Positions 11,982 to 25,015 of a stretch of DNA of 64,000 nucleotides are shown piece after piece. Every line of letters begins with the position of its first letter. The first letter of the stretch is position 1. Where the stretch lies: contig CM082576.2 of NCBI GenBank assembly GCA_040954595.2, forward strand, positions 14,446,001 through 14,510,000. The letters run 5' to 3'. Both the position numbers and the translations under genes were made by a program. The notes under the pieces are model-generated. The model saw nothing but the letters and a program-made list of their open reading frames with translations, made no database searches and was not told the origin of the DNA. Source of the stretch: Balanoglossus misakiensis (Eukaryota > Hemichordata).

Positions 11982-14900
11982 ATGGCGTCCTCCATGCACA
12001 TGTTCGCAAAACTTGGAATTGGTGTGAAATTCAATGCCAAACGCTTTAAGAAGGATGCAGAGCGGTTCCAGGTACATTTTCTATTGTAGTCATTGCGTCA
12101 AAGCGGTTATGACAAATACGTGTAACTTATATGCAGCCGATTGCGCACACCACCCATTCATTCCCTTTCCATTCATTGAAATATTGGTCGTCCCTGGTTT
12201 ATTGATATGTGTACTGCTCCATCAGTCAAACTTTATAGAAAAGAACTTTGCAAAATGAAAGTTATATGTGAACCTGTATTTTGAACTCGTTTTGTGTGAA
12301 TAATTTCGCGTCAACGGTACCGCAGGGCCGGGCAAGGGCATGGCCATGTTTTATTAAGGGGGAGGGGCTTGACATGAAACGGCACCGCTGGTTGTTAAGC
12401 TCAGTCCACCTCCATAACCATGCTCAGTCCAAAATGGCAAAATAAAATAGTATTTTAATAGTTTTTGACCTGGCCTACAAGTTTCTTGGGAACATGTGTG
12501 TTGTGGGGAACCTCCATGTTATTCTGCCATTCTTGTTCCATTGAAATCTACGTTGTGCACTTAGGTGATGCAAACTGTCATTTGTCCATGTTTCAAAAAT
12601 CAGATAACGATAGTCTGCACAGGCTAAAACCTGCACCCAACTGTCCTCAAATTTAAAATTAGAAGCAAGAAAAAATGATTAGTGATGTCAAAGGGGAAGA
12701 AATGAGAGCTACCTGAACATAATTTGTAAATATGAATTTTCAATTTTCCCTTACATGTACATGTACCAAAGATGACAAACAGTCCAGATGTGCCCCCAGA
12801 GCAGAGCCCATTACAGGAGAAGAGCCAGGATTCTGAATGTCAATCTGCCACAACACAAATTTACACAACTGCCAAAAACAAAAAGAAACGTAAGAGAGAT
12901 GAAGATAATGGTAGTGGTGACACAGTAGATGAATCACTTGATGTCTTTGGCCGTGATGATGATGGTAAGGAGAGGAAAAGAGGCAAAGAACACGCGGAGG
13001 TATCAAGGAAGCTAGAGATTGACGGAGAACATGAAGAGCAAATCAGAAGAGAAAAGGTAGAGTAAAAAGTACATTACACCATGTCTGGCTGAGATAAACT
13101 CATGATATAGAAGAACTTATATAATTTAAGCTGTTCTGTCTTGTGCAGTGATGTTGCAAGGCAGTCGCAGGATGAAATTTTGAATGCAAAGTCTGTATTC
13201 CAGTTTCCACAGATGTTTTGCTATGGGAACATCCTATGGCATTCTGGGTAATTTCAAGATAACTGTACCTCTGTCCGGCACAGAACAGTGATTCCTTTCA
13301 TTCAAACTGAATTACAATAATTACATCATGTACAGAATGCAACTTTTGTGTCATGTCATGCTCAGGTCTTTCAGGTTTTTTTTTCCTGTCAAATGGATAC
13401 GCGCATGTGCCCTCAGACTCTGATAACGGCTTCATTTTCCATCACCAGATAACTGCATTCCGACGAAAGAAGAAAATCCATGTGCACGGCACGGATATTC
13501 CAGATCCCATAGCCTCATTTCAGCAACTTCAACAAGAATACAGCGTTCACCCAACTCTGCTGAAAAACATTGACAGTGTCGGCTACCAATCACCGACTCC
13601 AATTCAGATGCAAGCCATACCCCTCATGTTACATGTGAGTAGTGCGGTAGAATTGTATATAGGCCAAACAGGGATGATAAAAGGTCCGCTACGCATACTG
13701 GGAAATTCATTAAAGCATGTTAGCAAAGTATTTTGTTCGTTGCCATGTCAAAATTCCATTTTCAGTAGTTTTGGGAAATGTAAAAGACTTCAGAGTGTTG
13801 AACTGTTTACTCTCTTATGAAATTAGTTACAACAGAGAATTTGTGAGACATTTAGGATTTTTGATATTGCTGTATTTGGGATAAAAGAATTTTGATTTTT
13901 GTATTTCATTAGAGGAGAGAAATCCTGGCCTGTGCACCGACTGGATCTGGAAAGACAGCAGCATTCATATTACCTGTGCTGTGCCACTTGAAAGTAAGTG
14001 TTACCTCACTTGCATTTCACATTGTTACATGTAATGTAAAGCAACTGCCTAATCTGGAATCCATAGAGATCGTTCTTCATACATGTATCAGATTGTTGAA
14101 TGGAATCTCGGGACCGTTAACATGATTCAATAATAAAAATGGGTTAATTAGAATAATTGGCTCACTGATCAGTGTTTGTTCTTGTATAATTAAAGCATTC
14201 ACCATTTCATGTTAATCAGACCGAAACATCAAACACACTTAACCACTCATGATGATAAACCTTGAAAATTTAATTCTTGAAATTCAAAGCAAACAGAAAA
14301 TTATAATTTACCCGAGATAGGTACTTCATGTACTGAATAGCAGGTGTTTCTTTCATCTTGCCACGAAATCTGCCTTCGAGACAATCAAAAGTGCTAAACA
14401 CAGCCAAATGCAATGATTACGTTTAACCAGGAACCAAGACGGAAAGGTTTCCGTGCCATTGTCTTGGCGCCAACACGAGAGTTGGCACAACAGACCTACA
14501 GAGAGTTCTGCCGACTTGCAGAAGGCACCGGTCTAAAGATTCATATGATAAATAAAGCATCGAAGGCTATCCAGAAATTCAGTAACAAGACTTCTCAAAA
14601 GTTTGGTAAGTTTAACCCTGTCAGCGTGAGCGCCACGGTTTACTCCAAACTTATTGATTTTGCTTGAAAGTAACAGTGCATCAGAGTGATATGAGAGAAT
14701 AAATTTACATTTTCTTTACAGACATTTTGGTCTCAACACCAAACAGAGTCGTGTACATGTTGAATCAAGACCCTCCTGCTATTCAACTCCATAAGTAAGT
14801 ACCGGGTATAATAAGTAGATGATTTTCCCCATAATACCTGTCTCTCAAAATGGCTTGTCACAAGGTTTGAGATCAGGTGTCAGTTGTTCTTGAATTCACT

Positions 14901-17900
14901 TCAAAATAAGATTTTATGTATATATGAGCTCAAAACATAGCGATCAAGCCCCTTGCTTTCAAGAAAAGGGCTGAGCAGCTAGCGATAAAGTTCGCTATAT
15001 GCAAATTCATGGAAAAAAAATATATTTCTTATTGACAGGAAAAGTTTAGTTCAACAGGGCATGTCCAAGTCTTCAAATGACCAGTGCCTTTTTTTCACAT
15101 GTGCCACCCGCTGAAAATCTGTGATTTGCTAAATTTCAGTTTTTCCATGGTTAAATTTGCATAGGTACCATACACATGTACCAGTAGCTTTAACAGAAGT
15201 ATATGAGTTTGCAATTCCTACCAGTGTTTGTTGAAAATTTCCCAGAATTGTTTGTGCAGTCCTGATGATATTGAAGCAAATCTACATTACAGTTGTGGTG
15301 ACATTAGTCATGAAATAGTTAATAGTTTCTGTACCAGCCACCAGAATCCAAAATCAACACCGTTATTTATATTGTGTGTGCTTTCTTCACAGTGTAGAAT
15401 GGTTGGTGATCGATGAGTCTGATAAATTATTTGAAGAGGGCAAGCAAGGATTCCGTGAACAGTTAGCCGCTATTTACAAAGCGTGCGACTCGAGTCAAGT
15501 TCGACGCGCAATGTTCAGTGCTACGTATGGCTACGATGTGGAACAGTGGTGTCAGTTAAATCTGGACAATGTTGCAAGTGTCATCGTTGGGCAAAGGTTG
15601 GTGAAATGCAGACTTTGCCCCCGCCACATCGATGTTACTTACTGGGAATATTTAGAGTATTTTCCAAAGAATAAATTCAAAAGCTTGCCGAACACCTGGG
15701 GTCTCAGTCGTTGCGTAAAAAGTCCTCAGTGCTGTTCGCCTAGAGCTGGTACTACATTGAGAATCCAACAGCAGCTACCATTTAATCTAAATTTCTCACA
15801 TATTTTTGATAAATGGAAGAATAACCACTCATCAAATTTCTGTGATCCACATGACGTGTGCCATACTTCTGATTGTCTATGAAACTGTACATTGTAATTT
15901 GTGGAATTGTAATTTCTTTATGATCATGATATCTGGCGAGGTGAGTCCTCAGGTGATCTATGACCTCAGATTTGCTGTATCTGTTTTCACTGTCTAGGAA
16001 TTCTGCTGTTGAAACAGTGCAACAAGAACTACTACAGGAGTATGGAAAGCTGCTGGCTGTAAGGGAAATTATACAAAAGGTATGACTATATTGGGATTTT
16101 TTTTTAAATTAAACTTCTGTTTTCTGAAGATAAAAGCTGTAAACATCCACATTACATTTATAAGTTGTTCTGATATATAGCATGCTATCTGTATGCAGTG
16201 TTTTTTGATATGCTGGAGAAAAATTATCAGTTTTTGATCATATAAATATTTAGGGGTTATTACACAAAGTTTGGTCCATAACGCGTCGTATTCGAGTGAT
16301 GTGTCCGTATTTTAACGAGTTGCAAAGCAACGAGTTAAAATAAGGACATCACGAAAAAACATTTTTCATCTTCACAAAACCCTTAACTGTTTCTTCGTTA
16401 TGCCCCGTCCTGATGATAAATGACAATTCTGTTAACCTTTCCAGGGTGTCCAACCACCAGTACTTGTTTTTGTGCAGTCCAAAGACAGAGCCAAGGAATT
16501 ATTTCACGAGTTACTGTATGACAGCATAAATGTAGATGTGATTCATGCTGACAGAACACAACAAGAGGTATGGCATGTCTTGTTTCATAATGCTGGCTTT
16601 ATGAAAGAGCTCATGCTCATGTATTCATTGAAACAACTTCAGATGGATATATGATTTTTTTTCACCAAAAACATAGTGGTATTAGCAAAATGTGTGATTG
16701 ATAGATGACATCTGAGATTTTAAACAGGGCAGGATTTTTGGGCTCTTGAATTGGCCTTGCACTTGGAAATACATTTTGTGGTAGTGTACTGCACCTTGAG
16801 AGGTCATGGACAAAGCACAAATAGAGGGCAGTAAGGAAATATACATCATGGTTATTACTGTGGGTTTTTTTAAGTTCTCAATGACTGCCCTTGTTTATTT
16901 AAAAACATAATGATTGAGCAATCTTCAGAAAGGTGAGAAAATTTAACAGGGTGATCAAAATTTTTGGAAAATGCCCACCTCACTTTTGCCATCAAATATC
17001 TAGCAATTTCTTAATACGCCCTAGATCTGTGCTGGCAAACTTTCCTTGCATTCCATGTCATCCTATGTGCCACCATTGGGTACCCAGTATGGCTCTGGTA
17101 AACATTTCATATTGGAAATGTGTTGAAACTCAGGAACATAAATAATTTTGGTGTTCGCTTAGTTGTTATGACAATATTTTTATTGGGACAATAGTTAATC
17201 ATACTGTTTTTAAAAGATTAGTCAGAATGATACACAACAAATTTATTTGTATAATTTCTTTTTACCAGAGAGACAATATTGTCCAAAGTTTCCGAGCTGG
17301 CAAGATTTGGGTGTTGATTTGCACTGAATTGATGGGCCGTGGTATCGACTTCAAAGGAGTGAATTTAGTGATCAACTATGACTTCCCGTCGTCCGCGGTC
17401 AGTTACATCCACAGGATAGGGAGAACTGGCAGAGCTGGAAGACCTGGGAGAGCCATTACACTATTTACACACACAGATCTCAAGAATCTCAGAAGGTGTG
17501 TATACCCATGGTTTGTGTCAGTAATAATTTTCAGACAAATTTCATAGCGATTACCGGTAGGTAAAATATACTGTGAGTGAGTATATTTCTGTTAATGTAT
17601 TTATCTGTTTGAGCTGGATTTTGTAAGAAAATTGAACTTTATTTGTTGTATTGAGCATGTTTTGATATGAAAATATGTTTGATCTAAGAATTGCGGACAT
17701 ATAGGGGAAAGAATCAAATTTTTTTCCCAAGGACATGTCAGCGTAGACCAGTGATGGATCATTTGCATATGTAAATTTCTCCAGATTATAACTTTAATTT
17801 GTTTCTTCTTTGGTAGTATTGCTGGTGTTATGAAGGAAGCGGGCTGTCCTGTACCAGACTACATGCTGCAACTCAAGAAACCTAGCAAGTGAGTGACGAC

Positions 17901-18808
17901 CATGAGAAGGGTCAATCAACAGGTGGCAGTACTGGTATCTGAGAAAACTCCAGTTGTATTGTGCAATCTTCTAACCATGTAGCATTTGCTACAGCAGGGT
18001 ATATAACCAGAAATGCAGTAAAACCTGTGTAAACTGGACACAAAACAGAGTGGGAAACCTTTTATTTGGAGGTACATGTAGCTGGTTAATGAACAAGACT
18101 TGGGGAGATGTTCAGTTTAAACATGTTTCTGATTCCAAGATTAGACACGGGTCGGTTTAGACAGGTTTCACTGTATATTGGACTGTAACGTACATGAACG
18201 ATTGAGAATATAAAAAGATGCCTTTGGACCATATTATCAACTGTCTGTCGTACTGGTCAAAGTAAAAGTATTTGTACTTCTTGACATAATTCAACTGAAT
18301 GGTTTTTTTCTTGCGTTGTTGTTTTTTGTCAGGAAATCAAAAACTGAAATGGAGAAACATCAAGTAAAACGTGAATCCATCCGTACTGTACCAAAGGACG
18401 TACTTGCAAAAGCCAAAAAGAAAAGGTAAGGAAGCCGATGGAAAAATGTTTGATGTTTACAATACAGCATTGTGCCATGGCCTAAATGTACATATCAAAT
18501 GTTGCTACTCAAATAGTTGGTATGCTAACACTTATCCCAGAAAATTTGATGGAATTTTCACTAATGCGTTGTGAAAATTTATTTCTGCGTTTGACATTGA
18601 TCACATTAATTTACGACATGATTAGTTGCATCATTTCAATTTACCAATCTGTTATCTGTCTAGGAGTTATTTGAAGGCAACTAAGGAAGGTCTCCAGTCG
18701 TCAAAAAATGCACAGGGAAGAAGAAACAAAGGAAAAAGGAAGACAAAAGAGAAAACAAAACCAAACAAAACAAAGAGCAAAACAAAACCCAAGAAAGTTG
18801 ACACATAG
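11982..18808 (+). CDS. DDX52: DEAD-box ATP-dependent RNA helicase DDX52 (Rok1 family)
   Basis: Thirteen coding exons: 11982-12071, 12772-13056, 13449-13634, 13913-13993, 14431-14605, 14722-14794, 15393-15596, 15998-16079, 16445-16567, 17269-17495, 17817-17888, 18333-18425, 18664-18808. Total 611 residues, close to the roughly 600 of vertebrate DDX52. Motifs in order: Q motif GYQSPTPIQ (about 171-179), Walker A APTGSGKT (195-202), PTRELA, STPNR, DESD as motif II (304-307), SAT (339-341), RGIDFKG and HRIGRTGR (481-488). The N-terminus ([15 protein letters not shown]) resembles the family start. The C-terminal exon is a Lys-rich tail. DDX52/Rok1 is a nucleolar helicase acting in early 18S rRNA maturation. 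A DESD rather than DEAD box II is normal for this family. Exon 2 is acidic and Lys-rich and poorly conserved. All junctions keep frame. Confidence 0.97.
15050..15165. mobile_element. Degenerate fragment of the TTAA MITE family
   Basis: The interior (CACATGTGCCACCCGCTG, then AAATCTGTGATT and CCATGGTTAAATT) matches the interior of the 44.2-kb copy, but clear inverted ends are lacking. It lies in a DDX52 intron. Confidence 0.45.
16296..16352. repeat. Short near-perfect hairpin
   Basis: GTGATGTGTCC and TTTTAACGAGTTGC are mirrored by GCAACGAGTTAAAA and GGACATCAC around a 3-bp loop. Located in a DDX52 intron. Confidence 0.6.
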
Positions 18809-19192
18809 CCTAAGACCAAGGAACTTGTATTAAATGCTATAATGTTGAAGAAATAGTCCAGTGCAATCTTCTGTGATCAGCAGACCCGCCCAGATTTCAG
18901 TGAATCCTGCTGCAACCAGTTTACCTACAGGTCTTTCTTCACAAGTTCAGTGGACTCTGTAAAGCATGTCTTTTTAGCTAGCATATTTTGCTAGGTGTGT
19001 ACAGCAGCGATCACAAAAAATGGGTCGGGGGGATCATGACAGAGGTATTGAGGGGGGGGGGCCTTGAAAATTTTGAGGATGAAAGCAATATTGCACTAAG
19101 TTGACAACACAAATCAATTTGTAAGTCAAAATAAATGAGAAACCTGCCTCGCCATATCAGGTGATGAGTGTCTCTCTCTCTCTTTGTGCATG

Positions 19193-19223
<31 letters not shown>

Positions 19224-20457
19224 TCATTACTAAGAAATGACAACTGCTGCCACACTTACCAAATTAGGTTTCTTAAAAATGTTGCCAAATGTTTCATAAA
19301 AGAAAAAAATATATATTTGATAATGATTTAAGAAAAATACTTGATAACCCTTTCATCAGTAACATGCATTTGATATTTCACAACATAGTCCGTGTACAAA
19401 TCACTGCCAATACTTTACAGATTGATTATTTTCAGTTTTTTTCTTGGTAAAAAGCTACAGGTTGCAGTAAAAAGAATCCCTTTTCGCTTGTTTGTGATAT
19501 GTAAAGACAGTAAATGTAAAATCAGTTTTCCACACTCTTTGCTTATGTCAGTAAATAGCTACCAGATAGTTTTATTACAAAGGGAACATGATCACATTTT
19601 TAATTTTTGAAGGAAAAATGAGATGACTACACCACGCAAGAATATAGTCCACGTCGCTGCTTGGCAACGGCGCATGGATACTCACCCCGTGGCGCGCTGC
19701 GTATGAATTTCCAGAGCGTGAAGAGTCTGTAGTCCGACAGCAGCAGACGATCTCCTGTTTATAAATATAACTTCATGTTGTCGTTATTTCTGGGCGTTGT
19801 GTTTGAAATAATTAAGAAAACTGGCAAAAATTGAGAACCCACTTATGAAGAGCTGGTAACCCACTTTGGAGTAGCTCATGGTAAGTATACTGCGAGTGCG
19901 TGTCATGCTAAAGCCTGCTGTATTTCTGTGGTTGGGTACGGATTACGAACACAAATCAAATCTCAGTCAGTGGCATGGGTCGCGGAGAAAAACAATCATG
20001 AGTCATTTAGTTTTACTGTTATTTACATGTAATATTTGCTTTGTGCCATCTTAGTATAGTGTAGTTATAGCGACCTTTTATCCCAACACCTCAAACTCAA
20101 ATTCATATTTGATTTTGAATTACTGCGATATAAGTGATGGTTCTTAGGAAATGTTGGCGCGCATTTTAAAGCAGACGACATTTTGAAAAACAATGATCGT
20201 GACGTCTGAGTTGAAGTCCGTCGTATCGGATCCATGGACGCACTCACATTATTATATATCGCAAGAAAGGTCTGAAAATCTCAACCATGGTATTGGTTTA
20301 CTACATGTTTCTTATGTTTCACTTTCAAGTGGATAGTCTACAGCAAATGTGAATGGGCAGAAACAATACAATGTATAACTCCTGACCTTGCAAGTTTCTG
20401 TGTCACCGGACCCGCGTTTTCTAAACCAAGTTTGATGGAAATAAACACAGGAAAACC
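18809..20457 (+). other. DDX52 3'UTR, intergenic DNA and upstream region of the MEIOSIN-like gene
   Basis: No coding exon is recognised. AATAAA at 19130-19135 is a plausible DDX52 polyadenylation signal. There is a short (GTCT)n run near 19197-19222. A CpG-rich patch around 19640-19760 may be the promoter of the downstream gene, and a strong donor (CTCATG followed by GTAAGT) near 19879 may end its 5'UTR exon. G-rich and C-rich runs occur near 19050 and 20605. Confidence 0.45.
19130..19135 (+). terminator. Polyadenylation signal AATAAA, DDX52
   Basis: A canonical hexamer about 320 bp after the DDX52 stop codon, on the sense strand. Cleavage site not determined. Confidence 0.45.
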
Positions 20458-23400
20458 ATGAAGATATCAAGGAAACAAAAAAGAAACCTGAGAGAGTCTC
20501 TGCACAGTGTAAATGAAAGGTAGGGACAATGCGGACATACTTTTTTGTTGTGACTGATTTGTCTCAAATCCCTCACTACTGAATTAATAGTCTAGTACCT
20601 TAGCGCCCCCCCCCCCCAAACGTGTTGACATTCAAATGTGGTTTCTGTAATACAGAAAACAAACTTTTTGGCCTTATTACCGCCATCATTTGTTATAACC
20701 TTTTTATATAAACAAATTCCCATGAATATAATTTATTATAATATTAAATTATATCTGAGATGATTGAGCCAAAACAGCAGTGGAGCACTGCCAGTTGAGA
20801 GTACATGTAGATAATGCAAAACAGTTGTATTTTTCCACAAAGACCTGCTTTGCACATGATAGAACTTTTAGAAGAAAAAAAAACTTTAGAAAGTTCACCA
20901 ACTCTCAAAGTTAAATTTGACATGCACCACCTCCATAATTACATACTTTTAATTATATCTCATTTCTTCAACATGCTCAACATTTCCCTCCTTTTTGTTA
21001 CTATAGACAGCGCCACACCACTGTAAATCAAGCTATTCAGTATCTGAAGGCAACACTGCCATCCAAGGAACCTACAAACCAAGACACCAAGGTACATTTA
21101 TTGCATTTTTACATCCAGGGAAAGAAAAATACACAGATCATAGCATTTGCATATGAAATAACTATAGCCAGTCATGATATGCCAATAGTTCAGCTAGACA
21201 TTTTGACCAGTGACCACAGGGGCCTCTCCCTCCGCGATTTTGTTTGTTTGTTTGTTTGTTGTTGTTGATGATGATGATGATTTTTGGCATAATAAACAAA
21301 TACATATTTCTTTATAAATATGGTTTGTTGACATGTAAAGGTTAGGGTATATTAAAAATACGGTGTTGGGACCCGGAAATGGGCTAGTTTCCACCCTTGT
21401 CTCTCTTTGTGGCTTAGTGATGCCCGGGGCCGTGGATCGAAAAAATCCCAACACTAACCCTAACCTGTCGAATATACCCTAACCCTTACATGTCAACAAA
21501 CCATATTTATTAATAAAGAAATATGTATTTGTTTATTATGCCAAAAAAATCATCATCATCATCAACAACAAACAAACAAAATCGCGGAGGGAGAGGCCCC
21601 TGTGCAGTGACGGGTTATTATCTACCCTACATCACTGATTGCTGGCTAAATAAAAACATGGTTGAAATTCATGTGGTATACAGAACAAAAATTACAGATA
21701 GTGGAGCTGGCAGCTGCCACGATATTCCCCTTGATATTTTAAACATGCACTGTGGCATCTGATCAGTATGATTATATGAACACTGAATTGTAATTATCAT
21801 GATAGTGCCATCTCATCTCAAACTATGACTAACTAACTAGTGAGTGCTCTCTGTTGTTAATGTCCTAGTTCATGGTACTCAACCGAGCTGTAGAATACAC
21901 TGATTTCCTACAGAGAAAAGTGCTAGAGTTAGGGCGTCAGAGAGGAAAGACAGTGTTTTTTAAGGACAGGTACCTGTGCATTGAAGTTCCACAAAAAGGT
22001 ATGTTTGTGCATGCATGGACTCGGGGGATTTTCTTGAGCACAAGAAGCAAGATGATCTTATGTTACGTACTTAATCTCTCTTGGCCAATAATTTACAAAG
22101 ATGTAATGGTATATTACAAGATGTGCGGCAGTTTACATGCCAATTTCGGGAATATTTCACAAGACCAATTCATTAATCTCATCCAGATGGTGACACTTAT
22201 CGATTGAAAGATTGTCTTTTCACACAATGACACAGCATTTACCTTTATTTTTTTGTTGGGATTCCAGATCTGGGGAGTAAAACGGGCGGAAGTGCTAGAC
22301 AAGTGGATATGATAACTCCAGAGATATTGGAAGAACTGATCAAGGATATAGATGAGGAAGAAGATGATGTTGGGAATGTACCTGAAATTTGTGGGAAATC
22401 TGTGAAAAGCGCACAGTGTATTGAGTATCCCTGTACACCAAAGAGAGAGTTTGGTGTAGTACCTGGTAGTACTCCTGAAACATCCTTTCAATCTCCTTGC
22501 ACCGACAACATGTTTATGTCGCCATCGAGAGGCGATCAGCTACTCTCCATCAGCTCATCCGTACCATCTACTGGGTTGTCACTTTCGCCAATCATTGGCT
22601 CTTCACAATCTACCAATGCATCTGGGTCAGATCATTATTATGTCACACCAGAATTCTCGCCAAATAACTTTCCCTACGAACACTCCTACTCTCGAAGAGC
22701 TCTTTCAGATGATAGAGATATCATGGAATTAGAGAATAGCATCACCCTGCCAAACGCTGCTGGCTGTTCCTCCTTACCCGCAACACAAGCTACATATGAA
22801 CGGACATATTCTGGTGGGAAACTTGATGAAGGATCTGAAGCTGGGAAAACCAAGTTTACAGAAGAAGATCATGTCAGACAGGGAAACCCCCAACAGAGGA
22901 AATCATCCAAGAAATTACAGACGACAAATTGTGTAAGTGAAATTAAACCTTTCTAAACGTGTAATGTCATGGAACATGTATACTGAGGAATTCTGGTTGC
23001 CAAAGTGATTATGAACGTGATGAATGTAGTGTGGGAATATTTTATTCACTGCTTAAATTTTATCTCATCAAAGATTTTGCACTTGTCTTCTAGGACCCAT
23101 TTGAAGCTTGTCATCGGGTAACAAACTGCAAAAGTAGCAACTGTGGCATGTGCAAGTCTCCTGCCTCAAAAAGTACTTTATACTCAACAGAAGCCCCAAC
23201 GCCACCTCCACCTAAGTCTTGGATCAACGGTTACCAGTTATATACAAGATTAAATTATCAGATTTACAAGATGTAAGAGTTCAAATTTTGATTTACCTTT
23301 AAATTCTGCTGACTGTCATCTGCTGCAAGTCGTTACATGTGTACATCACTGATCAAATATGAGGATCCTTTTACCATGGCCAGGTTATCAAATCAAGGCA

Positions 23401-23801
23401 TTGACACAATTTATGGGCTCTGTACCAGCTGTCATAAATGTACTACAGTATGAATGTGTTTTTTTTTACATACAGGAAACATCCTGATTTAGTTGGTAGA
23501 GAAGTAACCAAGGCACTGGGAAATGCATGGAGAGAATTGCCAGAAGAGGATAGAAAACATTATAGGTAATTATAGGTATTTACTTGCACATGGCTCTGAT
23601 TCTTCTCTACTAGCTACATGATTCATTGTGAAATCCAAATGTTTTAGTACTTTTATACCTTTGTTATTGTTACACCACAATTACATGCATTTTTTTTCCT
23701 TTTTCAGCCAACAAGCATGTGAGTTGAATGAACAGAGAAGAGTTGAAAGAGAAGCAATTATAATGACACAACAGAAATCAAGAGATTTAATATCGTCTTG
23801 A
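20458..23801 (+). CDS. MEIOSIN-like: bHLH and HMG-box protein, MEIOSIN/BHMG1-like
   Basis: Seven coding exons: 20458-20519, 21007-21091, 21869-21998, 22268-22932, 23094-23272, 23476-23565, 23708-23801; 434 residues. The N-terminus is a bHLH (about 12-64). Its basic region fits the H-x3-E-R-x-R pattern of E-box binders (His16, Glu20, Arg21, Arg23), with a short loop and helix 2 starting FMVLNRAVEYTDFLQ. The middle is acidic and Ser/Pro-rich (IDEEEDD near the start of exon 4). Residues 320-334 hold four Cys. The C-terminus is an HMG box (about 355-420; SWINGYQLY, LGNAWRELPEEDRKHY). A bHLH near the N-terminus with a C-terminal HMG box is the architecture of vertebrate MEIOSIN (BHMG1), the STRA8 partner that switches on meiotic genes. 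Orthology rests on architecture alone; a STRA8-like or lineage-specific bHLH-HMG protein is the alternative. An in-frame stop lies upstream of the chosen ATG. Confidence 0.8.
21205..21616. repeat. Long foldback (inverted repeat) element
   Basis: Arms of about 165 bp (21205-21370 and 21447-21616) are inverted copies, including CAGGGGCCTCTCCCTCCGCG and its complement and a GAT/GTTT microsatellite mirrored as CATC/AAAC. The loop is about 75 bp. In intron 2 of the MEIOSIN-like gene. Confidence 0.7.
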
Positions 23802-24787
23802 AAATCCTCCCCTCACTCAAAAGTCAATACAGTTAATTTTGTGTATCTTGGATTGAATTCAACTACCAGTATCATCTGGGGTAGCATAGCGGTGCATATA
23901 GAAAGTTGGCACAAGTTATCATTGTTGTTGAACCACTCTTGCCAGTAAATACATGTCTATTTTTTTTTAAATACTTGTCTAATTAAGTGTGAGCAGATGC
24001 TGGCTGTGAAACATTATTGCAATGGGAAATCAATAGCATATGCAATCTTTACAAAATGAATATTTTTCTGTCAGCTCTTTTCAAGCAGTTTTCCAGTACT
24101 TTCTAGTTTATTCAAGAATTTTTTAGAACTTCTGATTCTATATAATAACAATAGAAGTCTCTTTAATTGACCTAAATGCCGATTGAAGTATTTTTATTTA
24201 CTGAAAATTTGTTTGTGTAAATATGGATAGAACGAATTAGAATTTCAAATTTGTTTGGTTGTAAATATCGTGTGATGTTACAGGAACATTTAATTCACGT
24301 CAATATTTTATCGGTTTTTATCAGTTTTAAATCCAGATCTTTTAATCTTAACCAGAAATCTGTATTTATGGAATTTTTAAGTTGTACAAAGTGGATCTGG
24401 TATTTAAAGGTAAGTAATGCATTGGCAGAGTAAAATTGCTGCCAAGTTTTAGATATCACTCCCAAGCATTAGTATTTGTTGAACTATATATTTAAGACCA
24501 ATTTATCGAGGAACCATAATTTTCAGCATGCTTTTTGCCACAGAAGCCTCTTGCTTGTTTCTATAAAATCAAGAAAATTCCATTTCAGTGTTTCAATTTA
24601 CAGTTACTATCTTTAATAAAATCCTCCGAAGATCAAGTTCTCCAATGCCTCTTATGGTAAACTTGGTTTAAATGAAGTTATAACAGTGTTTACTATTTAT
24701 TTGTATTTCTTTCATCATTGTTGGTTCTCGGTGAAGATTTGAGATTCTGAATGACAAGGAATGTCATATTTAGTTTTTTTGCCTTTA

Positions 24788-24793
24788 AATAAA
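24788..24793 (+). terminator. Polyadenylation signal AATAAA, MEIOSIN-like gene
   Basis: A canonical hexamer about 1 kb after the stop; an alternative signal lies at 24615-24620. Both are on the sense strand. Confidence 0.4.
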
Positions 24794-25009
24794 CTAAAGT
24801 ATTAACTGTTCTACTTTGTCTTTGTATATGCATCACTACCAAGACTTGCAATTATTTAGGATTACATCAGCCCATGTACACAATGAAAGAAAAGAACAAA
24901 ACAGTTTTAAAAGCAGTTACTTTTTTATTTACGAAAAGTTAAGTGAACGTTCCATATCACTTAAGAAAATGCTATAGACAAACAAAATTCTTCCTGGCAG
25001 TTAAAGAAA

Positions 25010-25015
25010 TTTATT
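25010..25015 (-). terminator. Polyadenylation signal AATAAA, CPSF2
   Basis: On the minus strand a canonical hexamer lies about 350 bp after the CPSF2 stop codon (25369-25371). Confidence 0.4.

Noticed and set aside
13353-13820. 155-codon plus-strand frame
   Set aside because: Only 13449-13634 is a DDX52 exon; the rest reads into flanking introns.
21440-21490. Interstitial telomere array
   Set aside because: Only two or three imperfect CCCTAA units inside a foldback arm; too short to be a telomeric array.
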